54,025 nucleotides of DNA, from positions 1 through 54,025 of the forward strand of contig JAFGHS010000147.1 in the NCBI GenBank assembly GCA_016930075.1. Reading direction: 5' to 3'. The notes beneath the pieces are model-generated. The model saw only the letters and a list, made by a program, of their open reading frames with translations, ran no database searches and was not told where the DNA came from. The position numbers and the translations under genes were made by a program. Origin of the DNA: Deltaproteobacteria bacterium (GTDB lineage Bacteria > Desulfobacterota > Syntrophia > Syntrophales > JAFGHS01). Shown in pieces: positions 1-8,351 of this stretch. Every line of letters starts with the position of its first letter. Within the stretch, counting starts at the first letter, position 1.

Positions 1-1
1 A

Positions 2-328
2 TCGGGGCCCACAGCGATCATGAATTCCGTCGTGAAGCTTCCCGTGGCGCGGGTGTTCAACGGCGCCAACCTGAATATGCGTTTTCAGGGCAAGAAGATC
101 AGCACGGAAGCTTTGACGGCCCTGATCAAGACCTATTTCAATTGCGGCGGGACCCAGGTGCAGTTCAACATGGTGGATTCGGCGATCCTCCGGGATGCGC
201 AGACGCATCCGGAGAAACACCGCGACCTGTTCGTCCGGGTCAGCGGCTATTCAGCCGAATTCATCGGTTTGAGCGAGATCGCCCAGGACGAGATCATCAG
301 CCGGACCGAGTTCGAAATGCGCCCATGA
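2..328 (+). CDS. Glycyl-radical enzyme, C-terminal end only
   Basis: The frame is already open at the left edge, so only about the last 108 codons are present. They form the glycyl-radical domain: the motif RVSGYSAEF carries the radical glycine (codon 245-247), preceded by the conserved stretches GGTQVQFN and LRDAQ. Family knowledge: such enzymes are activated by a radical SAM partner and are destroyed by oxygen. The ending AQDEIISRTEFEM resembles the dehydratase / lyase / X-succinate synthase branch more than classical pyruvate formate-lyase. The catalytic cysteine and substrate pocket lie outside the window, so the substrate cannot be read. Neighbours (SCP2-like protein, AOR, acyl-CoA enzymes) suggest an anaerobic catabolic route. 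Confidence 0.88.
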   Translation, partial: SGPTAIMNSVVKLPVARVFNGANLNMRFQGKKISTEALTALIKTYFNCGGTQVQFNMVDSAILRDAQTHPEKHRDLFVRVSGYSAEFIGLSEIAQDEIISRTEFEMRP

Positions 329-396
329 GGGAGCTGAATCAATTTCAAACCGGCTGATGCCTGAGAAATCGCAGTCATAATAAAGGGAGGATGGAA

Positions 397-837
397 ATGA
401 GTCAATACTATAAGGACGCCGCGGATCTCTACAAGATATACGGATACTTTTTGGACAGAGTATTAAAGGACGATAAGATCGGCCTGAAAATGAGTAAGGC
501 GGGCATCATCATAAAATTTATGTATACAGACCCTGATGCGGAGATCACCATCGACCTGAAAAATCCGCCGAGCAAACCGGGTTATTACGGCGCCTTTTAT
601 CTGGGACCCTGTAATCTCAAGGAGGATGTGTGGTCCAAGCAGCCTGCCGACCATTCACACCGGTTCTGGCACGGACTTGAGAATCCGATCGCCGGCATCA
701 CCAAGGGAATTATAAAGCAAGGCGGAAAGGTAACCGCCATGCTGAAACTTTTACCGGTAATCAAGCCTGCGTTTCAACTCTTTCCGGTAGCTTTGAAGGA
801 AATGGGACTTGATCATTTGATTGTTGCAAAAAAATAA
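397..837 (+). CDS. SCP2-like sterol/lipid carrier domain protein
   Basis: A 146-residue soluble protein. The pattern AEITIDLKN followed by ENPIAGITKGIIKQGGKV and a helical MLKLLPVIKP tail resembles the SCP2 sterol-carrier fold, whose hydrophobic tunnel binds lipids or acyl-CoA; this is a fold-level match by eye. An ATG at 391 is possible, but GGGAGG (385-390) touches it directly and leaves six bases to the ATG at 397, which I prefer. It sits between the glycyl-radical enzyme and AOR, 68 bp after the former, so it may carry or shield a hydrophobic intermediate of that route (inference). No signal peptide or membrane segment is visible. Confidence 0.6.
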   Translation: MSQYYKDAADLYKIYGYFLDRVLKDDKIGLKMSKAGIIIKFMYTDPDAEITIDLKNPPSKPGYYGAFYLGPCNLKEDVWSKQPADHSHRFWHGLENPIAGITKGIIKQGGKVTAMLKLLPVIKPAFQLFPVALKEMGLDHLIVAKK

Positions 838-935
838 AACTACACATTGAGGTACGGCCATCGTGAGAAAGTTGGTATGTGGATCGATCTTCGGGATGGC
901 ATGCTGCTACTTTATTGACGAGGAGGGATACGGAT

Positions 936-2810
936 ATGAATGGGAATACCGGCCGTATCGCCGATATCAATCTCACCACTGAAACGGTGAAGATTCTTCA
1001 ACTGCCCGAAGAAACCTACCGGCGCTTCATCGGCGGAAGCGGCCTGGCAGCTAAAGTCTTTTGGGACCAGGCTGATTTCTCTGCACCGGCCCTTTCTTCC
1101 GAGGCGCTCCTGATATTCATGAACGGACCCCTGACCGGCATCAAGCTGTCGGGCGCCAGCAGAATGAATGCTACAGCGCGTTCGCCCCTTACCGGAGGAC
1201 TTGCCGAATCCTCCTGCGGTGGTTATTTCCCGCCTGCCCTCCGGTTGGCCGGATACGACGGCGTGATTATATCGGGTAGGGCCAAAGATCCCTCCTATCT
1301 GTTGATCGATAATGGAACGGTGACCATCAAGGCCGCTGGGCCGCTCTGGGGTAAGGGCATTCCGGAGTGTACTGCGGATCTGAAGAAAACATACGGGAAA
1401 AAGTCAACGTCTCTTGTGATCGGACCGGCCGGTGAAAACAGGGTTCCCTTCGCCTGTATCCTCAACGAATCCCATCATGCCTTTGGGCGATGCGGTATGG
1501 GCGCAGTCATGGGTTCGAAAAACCTCAAAGCCCTGGTGGTGAAATCAGGAACAGGCGAATTTTGTGCAGCTGATCCGGAACGGACAAAATCGCTTGTTAA
1601 AAAACTCACCCCGCGTATCAAAGAATACATCATTTCCCAGGTGCTCCATGACTATGGCACGTCCGGGAACCTTGAAGGACATATGTACGAGGGTGATGTA
1701 CCGATTCGCAACTGGACATCCAATTTTGATGAGGAGATGGGAAGCGATCTTACGGGAAGCACATTATCGGAGAGGTTTCTGAAAAGAACCGCCACCTGCG
1801 CTTACTGTGCGGTCGCCTGTAAGAGGATCGTGCAAGTGGACGAAGGGCCGTTCGCTGTTGCCGAAGGTCCCGGACCGGAATATGAAACCGTTGCGTCCTT
1901 CGGCTGCCTCCTGGGCGCATCGGACCTGGCCGCCGTCTGCAAAGCGGCCAGGATCTGCAATGATCTCGGTATGGACACGATCAGCGCCGGCGCTACCATT
2001 GCCTGGGCCATGGAGGCTTACGAGAAAGGCCACCTCACCGATGAACAGACCGGTGGCGTCCCGCTGCGCTGGGGTGATATGGATACGGTTGTGCACAGAA
2101 TCCTCCCGATGATGGCTTCACGGAGCGGCAAACTGGGAGCCCTTCTATCCATGGGGAGTGCTTCTGCGGCTCGCACCGTCGGGTGCGATTCCATAGAATA
2201 TACCGCGCAGAGCAAAGGGCTGGAAGCGCCCATGCACGATCCGCGCGGCGGTCACGGGCATGCATTGGCCTATGCGGTAAGCCCCAGAGGCGCCTGTCAT
2301 GTGCAGACGGCGATGCACTTCATGGAAACCGGGGCGTGCAATTATCCGGAAATCGGCTTTGAATTCGATCTTGAGGCGCTTACCCATGACAAGAAGGCGG
2401 ATACCATGCTTCTGGCGACAGCAATCGGCAGCATAGAAAATAGTGCCTGCCTGTGCCAGTTTGCCGACAGGTCGTTAACCCTGCCGGAGATCGTTGAATT
2501 AATCAATGCCGCCGCAGGGTATGGGTATGATATTGGTTCGATGATGGAAGCTGGATGGCGTATCTTTCATCTGAAGCGCTGCATTAACTATCGTTTCGGC
2601 TTCAGTGCATCCGATGATGATCTGACGACGCGGTTGAAAGAACCCGCGCGAGATGGGGATACTGCCGGCATCGAGATTGATTTTGATGAGATGAAAACCG
2701 GATTTTACGAACTGATGGAATTCGATCCGGCACGGGGCGTTTCGTCTCGTGAAAAGCTGGAGGCGCTGGGCTTGAAAGAAGAAGCGGAATTGATATGGCC
2801 GCAGACATAA
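936..2810 (+). CDS. Aldehyde:ferredoxin oxidoreductase family protein (AOR)
   Basis: 624 residues, the usual size for the tungsten/molybdenum bis-pyranopterin AOR family, which oxidises aldehydes to acids (or runs in reverse) with ferredoxin. The [4Fe-4S] ligands are visible as CAYCAVAC at residues 288, 291 and 295, with a late cysteine at 505 or 507 in SACLCQF. The N-terminal GRIADINL and the GRCGMGAVMGSKN stretch are typical of the family. The start at 936 follows GAGGAGGG (920-927); an earlier in-frame ATG at 879 lacks such a site and adds an unconserved 19 residues. BamB-type benzoyl-CoA reductase subunits belong to the same superfamily, so the substrate is open. mobB, about 6 kb away, could serve its cofactor. 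Confidence 0.92.
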   Translation: MNGNTGRIADINLTTETVKILQLPEETYRRFIGGSGLAAKVFWDQADFSAPALSSEALLIFMNGPLTGIKLSGASRMNATARSPLTGGLAESSCGGYFPPALRLAGYDGVIISGRAKDPSYLLIDNGTVTIKAAGPLWGKGIPECTADLKKTYGKKSTSLVIGPAGENRVPFACILNESHHAFGRCGMGAVMGSKNLKALVVKSGTGEFCAADPERTKSLVKKLTPRIKEYIISQVLHDYGTSGNLEGHMYEGDVPIRNWTSNFDEEMGSDLTGSTLSERFLKRTATCAYCAVACKRIVQVDEGPFAVAEGPGPEYETVASFGCLLGASDLAAVCKAARICNDLGMDTISAGATIAWAMEAYEKGHLTDEQTGGVPLRWGDMDTVVHRILPMMASRSGKLGALLSMGSASAARTVGCDSIEYTAQSKGLEAPMHDPRGGHGHALAYAVSPRGACHVQTAMHFMETGACNYPEIGFEFDLEALTHDKKADTMLLATAIGSIENSACLCQFADRSLTLPEIVELINAAAGYGYDIGSMMEAGWRIFHLKRCINYRFGFSASDDDLTTRLKEPARDGDTAGIEIDFDEMKTGFYELMEFDPARGVSSREKLEALGLKEEAELIWPQT

Positions 2811-2856
2811 ACAAAATAAAAAACCTGATGTAAACTTTAAAAAAGGAGAGAAAGGC

Positions 2857-4086
2857 ATGAACTCTGACAAGAAGATTTTCTACGGGTGGTGGATTGTCGT
2901 CGGGTCTTTTTTTCTCAACTTTGCCGGTATCGGCATTATCATGAACACCATGGGCGTCTTCATCAAGCCGGTTGTCGAGTCCATGGGGTTCACCAGGGGC
3001 GGCTTTTCCTTGTACTTTACCGTTGCGGCACTGGCCATGATGGTCACGGCCCCGGTCATGGGCAAACTTTTAGAGCGCTACGACATCCGCATCATCATGA
3101 CGATCTGCACGACCATCATGGCGTTGAGTTTTGCCCTCTTTTCCCAATGCAAAACACTCACGCAATTTTATATTCTTGCTGTATTTCTCGGCATCGGAAG
3201 CGCCGGTTCCCATATCATTCCCGTCTCTATGATGATCACAAACTGGTTTGTTGACAAGCGGGGGTTGGCTATGGGGATTGTCTTTGCCGCCACGGGTGTC
3301 GGCGGTTTTATCTTTAATCCCCTGGCGAACTGGATCATCATGAATTACAGCTGGCAGGCCGCCTATTTGGTCTTTGGCCTCATCATCGCCGTCTTTTCCA
3401 TCCCGACGGCCATCTTTATTGTCCGCGCCAAGCCGGCCGACAAGGGCCTGCTTCCTTTGGGTGGTGAAGAGGCCGCAGGCGCTGCCTCCGCGGCAGCACA
3501 GACAGGGGTTACGGCAACGGAGGCCCTTCGGACGAAGGCCTTCTGGCTTTTGGCCCTCATCATCCTGTTTATCGCCATCGCCAACATGGGCGTCCTGCAC
3601 CACATTGTGCCCTATCTGACCGACATGGGCTTCTCCTCCACGACGGCGGCGACCCTCATGTCCCTGCACATGGCCATGCTCATTATCGGCAAGATCCTCG
3701 CGGGCAGTCTGGCCGATCGCATCGGGCTTCTGAAGAGCTATCTGCTTCTCACGACCGGACTCATGGTCTCCATCGCCCTCCTGTATGGGGCGCAATGGTT
3801 GTGGGTTGCCGTTATTTTCAATATCTTGTTCGGCTTTTCCATTGCCGTTCGGACGGTTCTGCCGCCTCTCATGACAGCCGAGGTCCTGGGCCAGAAGCAC
3901 TTCGCCGTCATTTACGGTTTTCTGAACATTTTCACCACCCTCGGCACAGCCGTGGGCGTGCCGCTTTCGGGTTTCATTTATGATGCAACAAAGAGCTACT
4001 ATCTGGCGTTTGCCCTTTACATCGGGCTTTGCGCCATCACAGCGGCGGCGGGCTTTGCCGTCCTGAGCCGAAAAGGTAAAAAATAA
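2857..4086 (+). CDS. MFS transporter, oxalate/formate antiporter (OFA)-like
   Basis: 409 residues with about twelve hydrophobic segments and a central hydrophilic loop around residues 190-220 (KPADKGLLPLGG, then an Ala-rich stretch). The N-terminus FYGWWIVVGSFF and the pattern of long family-typical helices match the OFA / monocarboxylate branch of the major facilitator superfamily, inner-membrane carriers of small organic acids. It follows AOR by 46 bp with AAAAGGAGAG just upstream of the start, so the two are probably co-transcribed. The likely role is import, export or exchange of the acid handled by the surrounding enzymes; the substrate is not readable. Confidence 0.85.
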   Translation: MNSDKKIFYGWWIVVGSFFLNFAGIGIIMNTMGVFIKPVVESMGFTRGGFSLYFTVAALAMMVTAPVMGKLLERYDIRIIMTICTTIMALSFALFSQCKTLTQFYILAVFLGIGSAGSHIIPVSMMITNWFVDKRGLAMGIVFAATGVGGFIFNPLANWIIMNYSWQAAYLVFGLIIAVFSIPTAIFIVRAKPADKGLLPLGGEEAAGAASAAAQTGVTATEALRTKAFWLLALIILFIAIANMGVLHHIVPYLTDMGFSSTTAATLMSLHMAMLIIGKILAGSLADRIGLLKSYLLLTTGLMVSIALLYGAQWLWVAVIFNILFGFSIAVRTVLPPLMTAEVLGQKHFAVIYGFLNIFTTLGTAVGVPLSGFIYDATKSYYLAFALYIGLCAITAAAGFAVLSRKGKK

Positions 4087-4138
4087 GCGGCATTCGGCAT
4101 TGTCGTCACGCGGACGCCAAATGGTCGGCAGTTTATCT

Positions 4139-4280
4139 ACTATGAGACCTTTGAATTTGTCATTATGAGGAGTCCCGCAACAGCGGGACGACGAGAAATC
4201 TTGACGAGTTCAGACCAATAAGATTTCTCCCTACGGTCGAAATGACAGAACATCGGTATTATTCAAAGGTTTCACCATAG
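4139..4280. repeat. MITE-like palindromic repeat, copy A (divergent ends)
   Basis: This non-coding stretch carries the same core as the copies at 8859, 11659 and 15066: GTCATT at the left, a CCCGC/GCGGG hairpin, an inverted pair of ATCTT / AAGATTTCTCCC, and GGTCGAAATGACA at the right. Its ends differ from the other copies: ACCTTTGAAT (4147-4156) is matched by its reverse complement ATTCAAAGGT (4261-4270), and CTATG flanks both. It lies between the MFS gene and the acyl-CoA dehydrogenase gene. A transcript through it would fold into a long imperfect hairpin, so it may also end or process the upstream mRNA (inference). Confidence 0.7.
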
Positions 4281-4333
4281 CAATATGACGCAAGACTTAT
4301 GAAATGAAAGATTTTGATAAAGGAGGATACACC

Positions 4334-5491
4334 ATGGATTTTCAATTAAGCGATGAGCAGAAGATATTTAAACAGTCGGTGCATAATTTTGCCGATCAAC
4401 GCCTGGCCCCGCTGGTTCAGGAATGGGATGAAAAAGGCGAGGGCCTGGATTCCAGGATGTTGTCTCAATACGCGGATATGGGGCTTTTAGGAATCACGCT
4501 CCCGGAAAAATATGGCGGCGGCAGTCTGGCCGCCTTTGATGCCGTTCTGGCCATCGAGGAACTGGCACGGGTCAGCCCCATTGCCGCCTTACCCGTCTTT
4601 GAGACCAGTGTCGGACCGGTGCGCGTAATTGATCTATTCGGTACGGAAGAACAGAAAAAACGGTTCATCCCACCTGCCTGCACGGGCGAAAAGCTGATGT
4701 CCGTGGCGATGACGGAACCCGAAGCCGGTTCGGCGTTAACGGACCTGACCACGCGCGCCGTCCTTAACGGGGATCATTATGTGGTGAACGGTCAGAAACG
4801 CTTTATTTCCGGGGGCGGCCATTCGGATTCATACATGGTGTATGTCCGCCTCAGCGAACAAAAGGGCGCCAAAGGAATCGGAGGCATCGTTATTGAGAAG
4901 GATTCGCCCGGTTTCACCTTCGGCAAGCAGGAAGTTTTCATGGGCCTTCACGGTATGCCGAGCTGTGATCTTATTTTTGAAAACTGCATCGTTCCCAAAG
5001 AAAACCTGATCATCCCCGAAGGCGGATTTGCCTTTTTGATGCAGGCCTTTGACGTGGAACGCTGCGGCAATGCCACCATGTCCCTCGGCATTGCGTGGGG
5101 GGCGCTGGAGGCAGCCAAGAAGTATTCACAGGAACGCAAGGCCTTTGGGAAACCCATTTGCGAATTTCAGGGTGTCCAGTTCCTCCTGGCCGATATGGCC
5201 ATGAAGGTGGAGGCCGCGCGGCTCCTTATCTATCGGGCTGCTGTGAACGCTGGACTGGGAATTCCCTCCATCTTCGAGTCCTCCGTCGCCAAATGCTTTG
5301 CCAATGAAATCGGCAAGGAAGTGACGGATATGGCCCTCCAGGTCTTCGGCGGATACGGCTACTCGAAGGAATATCCTGTTGAGCGGATGCTGCGCGACAG
5401 CCGGGGGTGGCCTGTTGCGGGCGGCACGGTGCAGATCCAGCGGGTTAACATCGCCGGGGCGATGCTGGGACGGCGGTTCAGTCAGCGCTGA
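4334..5491 (+). CDS. Acyl-CoA dehydrogenase
   Basis: 385 residues with the standard three-domain ACAD layout: helical N-terminus from MDFQLSDEQ, middle beta domain with TEPEAGSALTD, and C-terminal helical domain with ERKAFGKPI, ending VQIQRVNIAGAML. It would desaturate an acyl-CoA using FAD and pass electrons to ETF. The start follows AAAGGAGG (4319-4326); an upstream in-frame ATG at 4304 lacks a good site. The usual C-terminal catalytic Glu (EGT before the IQR motif) is replaced: the sequence reads AGGTVQIQR. A Glu is present instead in FDVERCGNA, the position used by isovaleryl-CoA and long-chain dehydrogenases. Together with the downstream acyl-CoA synthetase it belongs to the catabolic block. 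Confidence 0.93.
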   Translation: MDFQLSDEQKIFKQSVHNFADQRLAPLVQEWDEKGEGLDSRMLSQYADMGLLGITLPEKYGGGSLAAFDAVLAIEELARVSPIAALPVFETSVGPVRVIDLFGTEEQKKRFIPPACTGEKLMSVAMTEPEAGSALTDLTTRAVLNGDHYVVNGQKRFISGGGHSDSYMVYVRLSEQKGAKGIGGIVIEKDSPGFTFGKQEVFMGLHGMPSCDLIFENCIVPKENLIIPEGGFAFLMQAFDVERCGNATMSLGIAWGALEAAKKYSQERKAFGKPICEFQGVQFLLADMAMKVEAARLLIYRAAVNAGLGIPSIFESSVAKCFANEIGKEVTDMALQVFGGYGYSKEYPVERMLRDSRGWPVAGGTVQIQRVNIAGAMLGRRFSQR

Positions 5492-5546
5492 GAGAACGGG
5501 AATTTTGGAAACCAATCACAGGCATTTACCCACGGGGAGGACGATG

Positions 5547-7109
5547 ATGGAATCGAAATATAGATTTGGAGAGAAAAAAGTGGGTTCGGCGACGATCAAC
5601 GTCTATGCCGATCGGCCACAGACTGTTTTTGAGATGTTTCATAAAACGGTGGAGACCTGTCCTGCTCGTGACGCCGTCAAGTATGGCGATATCCGTCTCA
5701 CCTATGCCGACCTGGATCGCCGGGTCGATGAATTGGCCTCTTTCCTAAAAAATGACGGTCGCGTAGAAAAAGGGGATCGGGTGGCTGTTTTCCTCCGTAA
5801 TGACGATAGCTTTCCGACGGCGTTCCTCGCTATATCAAAGATCGGCGCCATATCCGTCGTTCTCAACACCCGTCTGACCAAACCCGAACTGGCCTATCAA
5901 CTGGAACTCACCCAGCCTGTGGCCGCCATCGTCGATGGTGAAACGTGGAACAAAGACCTGGACGGGTTCATAAAATTCAAATGTGAAAGTGGATCACTGG
6001 CTGGGCTCTGGGGCAAGGGAGGCGTCTGCACACCTGCCGCAGCAGGCGAAGAGGATGTACATACGATTCTTTTCACCTCCGGAACGACGGGAAAACCCAA
6101 AGGGGTACGAATCGTCCATCGCAATTTCATTCACAGCGCCATCCGGCTTGAACATTACATGGAGATGCTGGGAGTCGGCGACCCGGCGGTGGGGCGAAAA
6201 ACCCTGATCGTTGCTCCCCTCTTTCACGTCATGGCCCTTCAAGAGCAATTCCTGCCCTGTATGAGGATGGGAAACACGGTCGCCATGTTAAGCGCACTCA
6301 ATATCCAGGCCTTTCTGGAACTTGTGGAGAAGGAAAAAATTGACTATCTCGTAGGATCACCCTCCATCTACAGGATATTACTGGGGACGGAAGAGGCGAA
6401 AAAATATGATTTAAGTTCCATAAAAGTCGCCGGCTTTGGCGCCGCGCCCATGTCGCCCGATCTGATGGGAGAAATGAAGAAGTCCTTCGTCAACGCCAAA
6501 TTCTTCAACGGATTCGGTCTTACGGAAGCCTCCATATCGCTTGCCAATATGGATCGGGAATGTACGGAACAGCCGACATCGATCGGTCGTCCCAGCCTTG
6601 GCTGTGAGGCGAGGATCGTCGACGAAAACATGAATGAAGTCACACGAGGCAGTGTTGGCGAAATCGCCGTCAAGGGACCCAATGTTGCAGATGGCTATTA
6701 CGACAATCCGGAGGAAACAAAGAAAGTTTTCCGGGATGGCTGGTTTCTAACGGGTGATTTGGGGCGGATAGACGAAAACGGCTTCTTTTACGTAGCCAGT
6801 CGGAAAAAGGACATGATCAATCGCGGCGGAGAGAATGTCTATCCCGTTGAAGTGGAAAATGCTATCTATCTGCACCCAAAGGTGCTGGAAGTGGCCGTCT
6901 ACGGCGTGCCGGACGCTGTGATGGGGGAAAAGGTGGCGGCTGCCGTCGTCGCCGTTCCCGGTGCAACTCCCACAGCGGATGAAATCAAGGTATTTTGCGG
7001 GGATAAACTGGCCAAATACAAAATTCCTGAATACGTGATCTTTACGGCTTCGTTGCCAAAAAACGCCGGGGGCAAGGTGATTAAAGGACAGCTTCCGAAA
7101 GATTTTTGA
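5547..7109 (+). CDS. Acyl-CoA synthetase (AMP-forming, class I adenylating)
   Basis: 520 residues. Core motifs of the ANL superfamily are in order: the phosphate-binding loop FTSGTTGKPKG near residue 180, GFGLTEAS, the hinge region YDNPEETKKVFRDGW with FLTGDLG, and the C-terminal catalytic lysine in GGKVIKGQL. It activates a carboxylic acid to its acyl-CoA via an acyl-adenylate. Two ATGs, at 5544 and 5547, follow GGGGAGG (5534-5540); the second has the better six-base spacing. Its frame stays open back into the dehydrogenase gene, but that extension is an Arg/Gly-rich overlap and not credible. It starts 55 bp after the dehydrogenase and is probably in the same operon. The substrate (fatty, cyclic or aromatic acid) cannot be fixed. 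Confidence 0.92.
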   Translation: MESKYRFGEKKVGSATINVYADRPQTVFEMFHKTVETCPARDAVKYGDIRLTYADLDRRVDELASFLKNDGRVEKGDRVAVFLRNDDSFPTAFLAISKIGAISVVLNTRLTKPELAYQLELTQPVAAIVDGETWNKDLDGFIKFKCESGSLAGLWGKGGVCTPAAAGEEDVHTILFTSGTTGKPKGVRIVHRNFIHSAIRLEHYMEMLGVGDPAVGRKTLIVAPLFHVMALQEQFLPCMRMGNTVAMLSALNIQAFLELVEKEKIDYLVGSPSIYRILLGTEEAKKYDLSSIKVAGFGAAPMSPDLMGEMKKSFVNAKFFNGFGLTEASISLANMDRECTEQPTSIGRPSLGCEARIVDENMNEVTRGSVGEIAVKGPNVADGYYDNPEETKKVFRDGWFLTGDLGRIDENGFFYVASRKKDMINRGGENVYPVEVENAIYLHPKVLEVAVYGVPDAVMGEKVAAAVVAVPGATPTADEIKVFCGDKLAKYKIPEYVIFTASLPKNAGGKVIKGQLPKDF

Positions 7110-7240
7110 AGCTGGTTCATGATATTTCAAAAAGTTAAAAGGGTGCTTCAGACTCCGGCCCATTTTTTCTATCTTCGCGCCTGAGCAGTTCTGGTTGAAA
7201 GCTACTATACAAGGGCATTTTCCCCAGACATTGACTCCAA

Positions 7241-7326
7241 ATTATTCTTTCCGAAGGATTCAAGGAAAATCCCCTTCCCAAGATCGAAGTATTCCGGCCC
7301 GAGGTGCACTCTGACCCGCTCTATAC
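7241..7326 (+). pseudogene. Fragment of a second mobB gene
   Basis: 86 bases align without gaps to positions 9394-9479 inside the intact mobB gene, with five mismatches that I count. In the mobB frame it reads IILSEGFKENPLPKIEVF and on through DPLYT. Three codons have a synonymous or conservative-looking pattern (AAC/AAT, GTA/GTG) while GGA/GAA and CCC/TCT change residues. The identity stops abruptly at both sides, and neither the P-loop nor the rest of the gene is present. It is best read as the relic of a duplicated or horizontally acquired mobB paralogue left after deletion. Confidence 0.8.
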
Positions 7327-7755
7327 TATCAGCCGGCAGATTCTTTTTAAATTTCTTTACTTCCGCCAACCATCCAACAATCTTTTCAGAAAATCCACAT
7401 CTTCAAATACTGCGGAGCCGTATGGTTGATCAGTTCAGATCGCTGAATTCGGAATGAAATGAGGCATCATTAGAAGCTGTTTTTCGCAACGGCCGGGGTA
7501 TTTCTGTCTTCCTGTAAGGGAGCATGTGGTAGTTTTTACGGATGTACATCATTTCAAATGGAATGTGTGATGATGATAAGTCCATGACCATGATATATGA
7601 ACGCCGCATATCATTATATTACATGCGAAATGCGAACGGCCTGTGTAAAATCTTTAATAATTATTTGTTTATTTTCTCAAAACGATGTATTTTTTCTCTG
7701 AAATTTTCGGAAAAGAAGCAATTCATATAATAATAGTTAAATTTCGAAAACGGAC

Positions 7756-7795
7756 TTGACAAAAAATAGGCATTTCCGCATAACATGTAACACAT
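7756..7795 (+). promoter_or_regulatory. Promoter and possible operator of the toxin-antitoxin pair
   Basis: A TTGACA hexamer (7756-7761) is followed after 17 bases by CATAAC (7779-7784), a fair sigma-70-type pair. Directly downstream, ATGT-AAC-ACAT (7785-7795) is a perfect short inverted repeat, a plausible binding site for the ribbon-helix-helix antitoxin, which commonly autoregulates such operons. AGGAGGTG precedes the antitoxin ATG. Confidence 0.5.
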
Positions 7796-7814
7796 TAGTG
7801 ACAGGAGGTGCACC

Positions 7815-8033
7815 ATGAATACAGCGATATCAGTACGGCTTCCCAAGAATCTTGCCAGCCAACTAGATAGCATAGCCAAAGAGACCGAACGACCCCGCTC
7901 TTTCATCATTCAGAAAGCCTTGGAGTCCTATATCGAGGATTTTGCGGATCTCCAGATCGCCCTGGACCGACTCCACGACAAGGGTGATGAGGTTATTTCA
8001 GCCAAAGAGATGAGGAAATCTCTTGGCCTATAA
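7815..8033 (+). CDS. CopG/RHH-family antitoxin (RelB-like)
   Basis: 72 residues. The N-terminus TAISVRLPKNLASQLDSIA is a classic ribbon-helix-helix start (beta strand followed by helix), and RPRSFIIQKALESYIED is the second helix. The C-terminal part, ending KEMRKSLGL, would wrap the toxin. It is preceded by a strong AGGAGGTG site and overlaps the toxin gene by 11 bases, the common order of antitoxin then toxin. It should neutralise the RelE-like protein and repress the operon. This pair sits in an AT-rich accessory patch with gene remnants, consistent with lateral transfer. Confidence 0.87.
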   Translation: MNTAISVRLPKNLASQLDSIAKETERPRSFIIQKALESYIEDFADLQIALDRLHDKGDEVISAKEMRKSLGL

Positions 8034-8283
8034 CATTATCTACAAGAAGTCGGTCCACCGCGACCTCAAGAAGCTCTCAAAGCCCGAGACGAAACGAATC
8101 CTCGATCTCATTGAGAAGGAACTGATCAATCAGCCTAAATCCAATCCTGTACTCAAGGGTCAGTTTGCCGGCCTTCGCAAGTGCCGAGTCGGTGACTACA
8201 GGGTGATCTATGCCCTGTTGGGCCTTGATATCCTTATCCTCAGAATCGGCAATCGTAAGGATGTTTACAAAGGCGAAATTTAA
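8023..8283 (+). CDS. RelE/ParE-family toxin
   Basis: 86 residues starting at a TTG that lies inside the antitoxin's last codons. YNIIYKKSVHRDLKKLSK, LKGQFAGLRKCRVGDYRVIY and ILILRIGNRKDVYK match the RelE/ParE fold: strand, helical hairpin, then the beta sheet with the basic RVGDYRVIY strand. RelE members cleave mRNA on the ribosome and ParE members poison gyrase; the basic sheet and C-terminal R/K residues favour RelE-type, but this is not certain. The TTG start and overlap imply translational coupling that keeps toxin output below antitoxin output. Confidence 0.88.
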   Translation: MAYNIIYKKSVHRDLKKLSKPETKRILDLIEKELINQPKSNPVLKGQFAGLRKCRVGDYRVIYALLGLDILILRIGNRKDVYKGEI

Positions 8284-8296
8284 CCAATCGTTTAAC

Positions 8297-8333
8297 GGGA
8301 GCGGCGATACATCCGCCGCCCCGCGAATTTTCT
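8297..8333 (+). terminator. Likely terminator of the toxin-antitoxin operon
   Basis: Thirteen bases after the toxin stop there is a GC stem, GCGGCG (8301-8306) with CGCCGC (8314-8319), extended by GGG/CCC with one mismatch, followed by GAATTTTCT. The T tract is short, so the call is moderate. Confidence 0.4.
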
Positions 8334-8351
8334 GTTATGTAGGTATCAACT

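Larger units (their letters stand above)
7110..7814. other. Intergenic region with decayed sequence
   Basis: About 700 bp with no convincing intact gene. It holds the mobB fragment at 7241-7326 and, on the minus strand around 7333-7425, a 24-codon open stretch ending LKRLLDGWRK that could be another gene remnant but is too short to name. From about 7540 the sequence becomes strongly AT-rich and runs into the toxin-antitoxin promoter. A 62-codon open frame at 7542-7730 has no ribosome site or recognisable pattern. Confidence 0.5.

Noticed and set aside
2-328. Naming the glycyl-radical enzyme as benzylsuccinate or alkylsuccinate synthase
   Set aside because: Only the radical domain is present, which does not distinguish the subfamilies; the distant CoA-transferase pair is not enough evidence.
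7542-7730. A 62-codon frame in the AT-rich stretch before the toxin-antitoxin operon
   Set aside because: No ribosome site, no family pattern, and low-complexity AT-rich codons.
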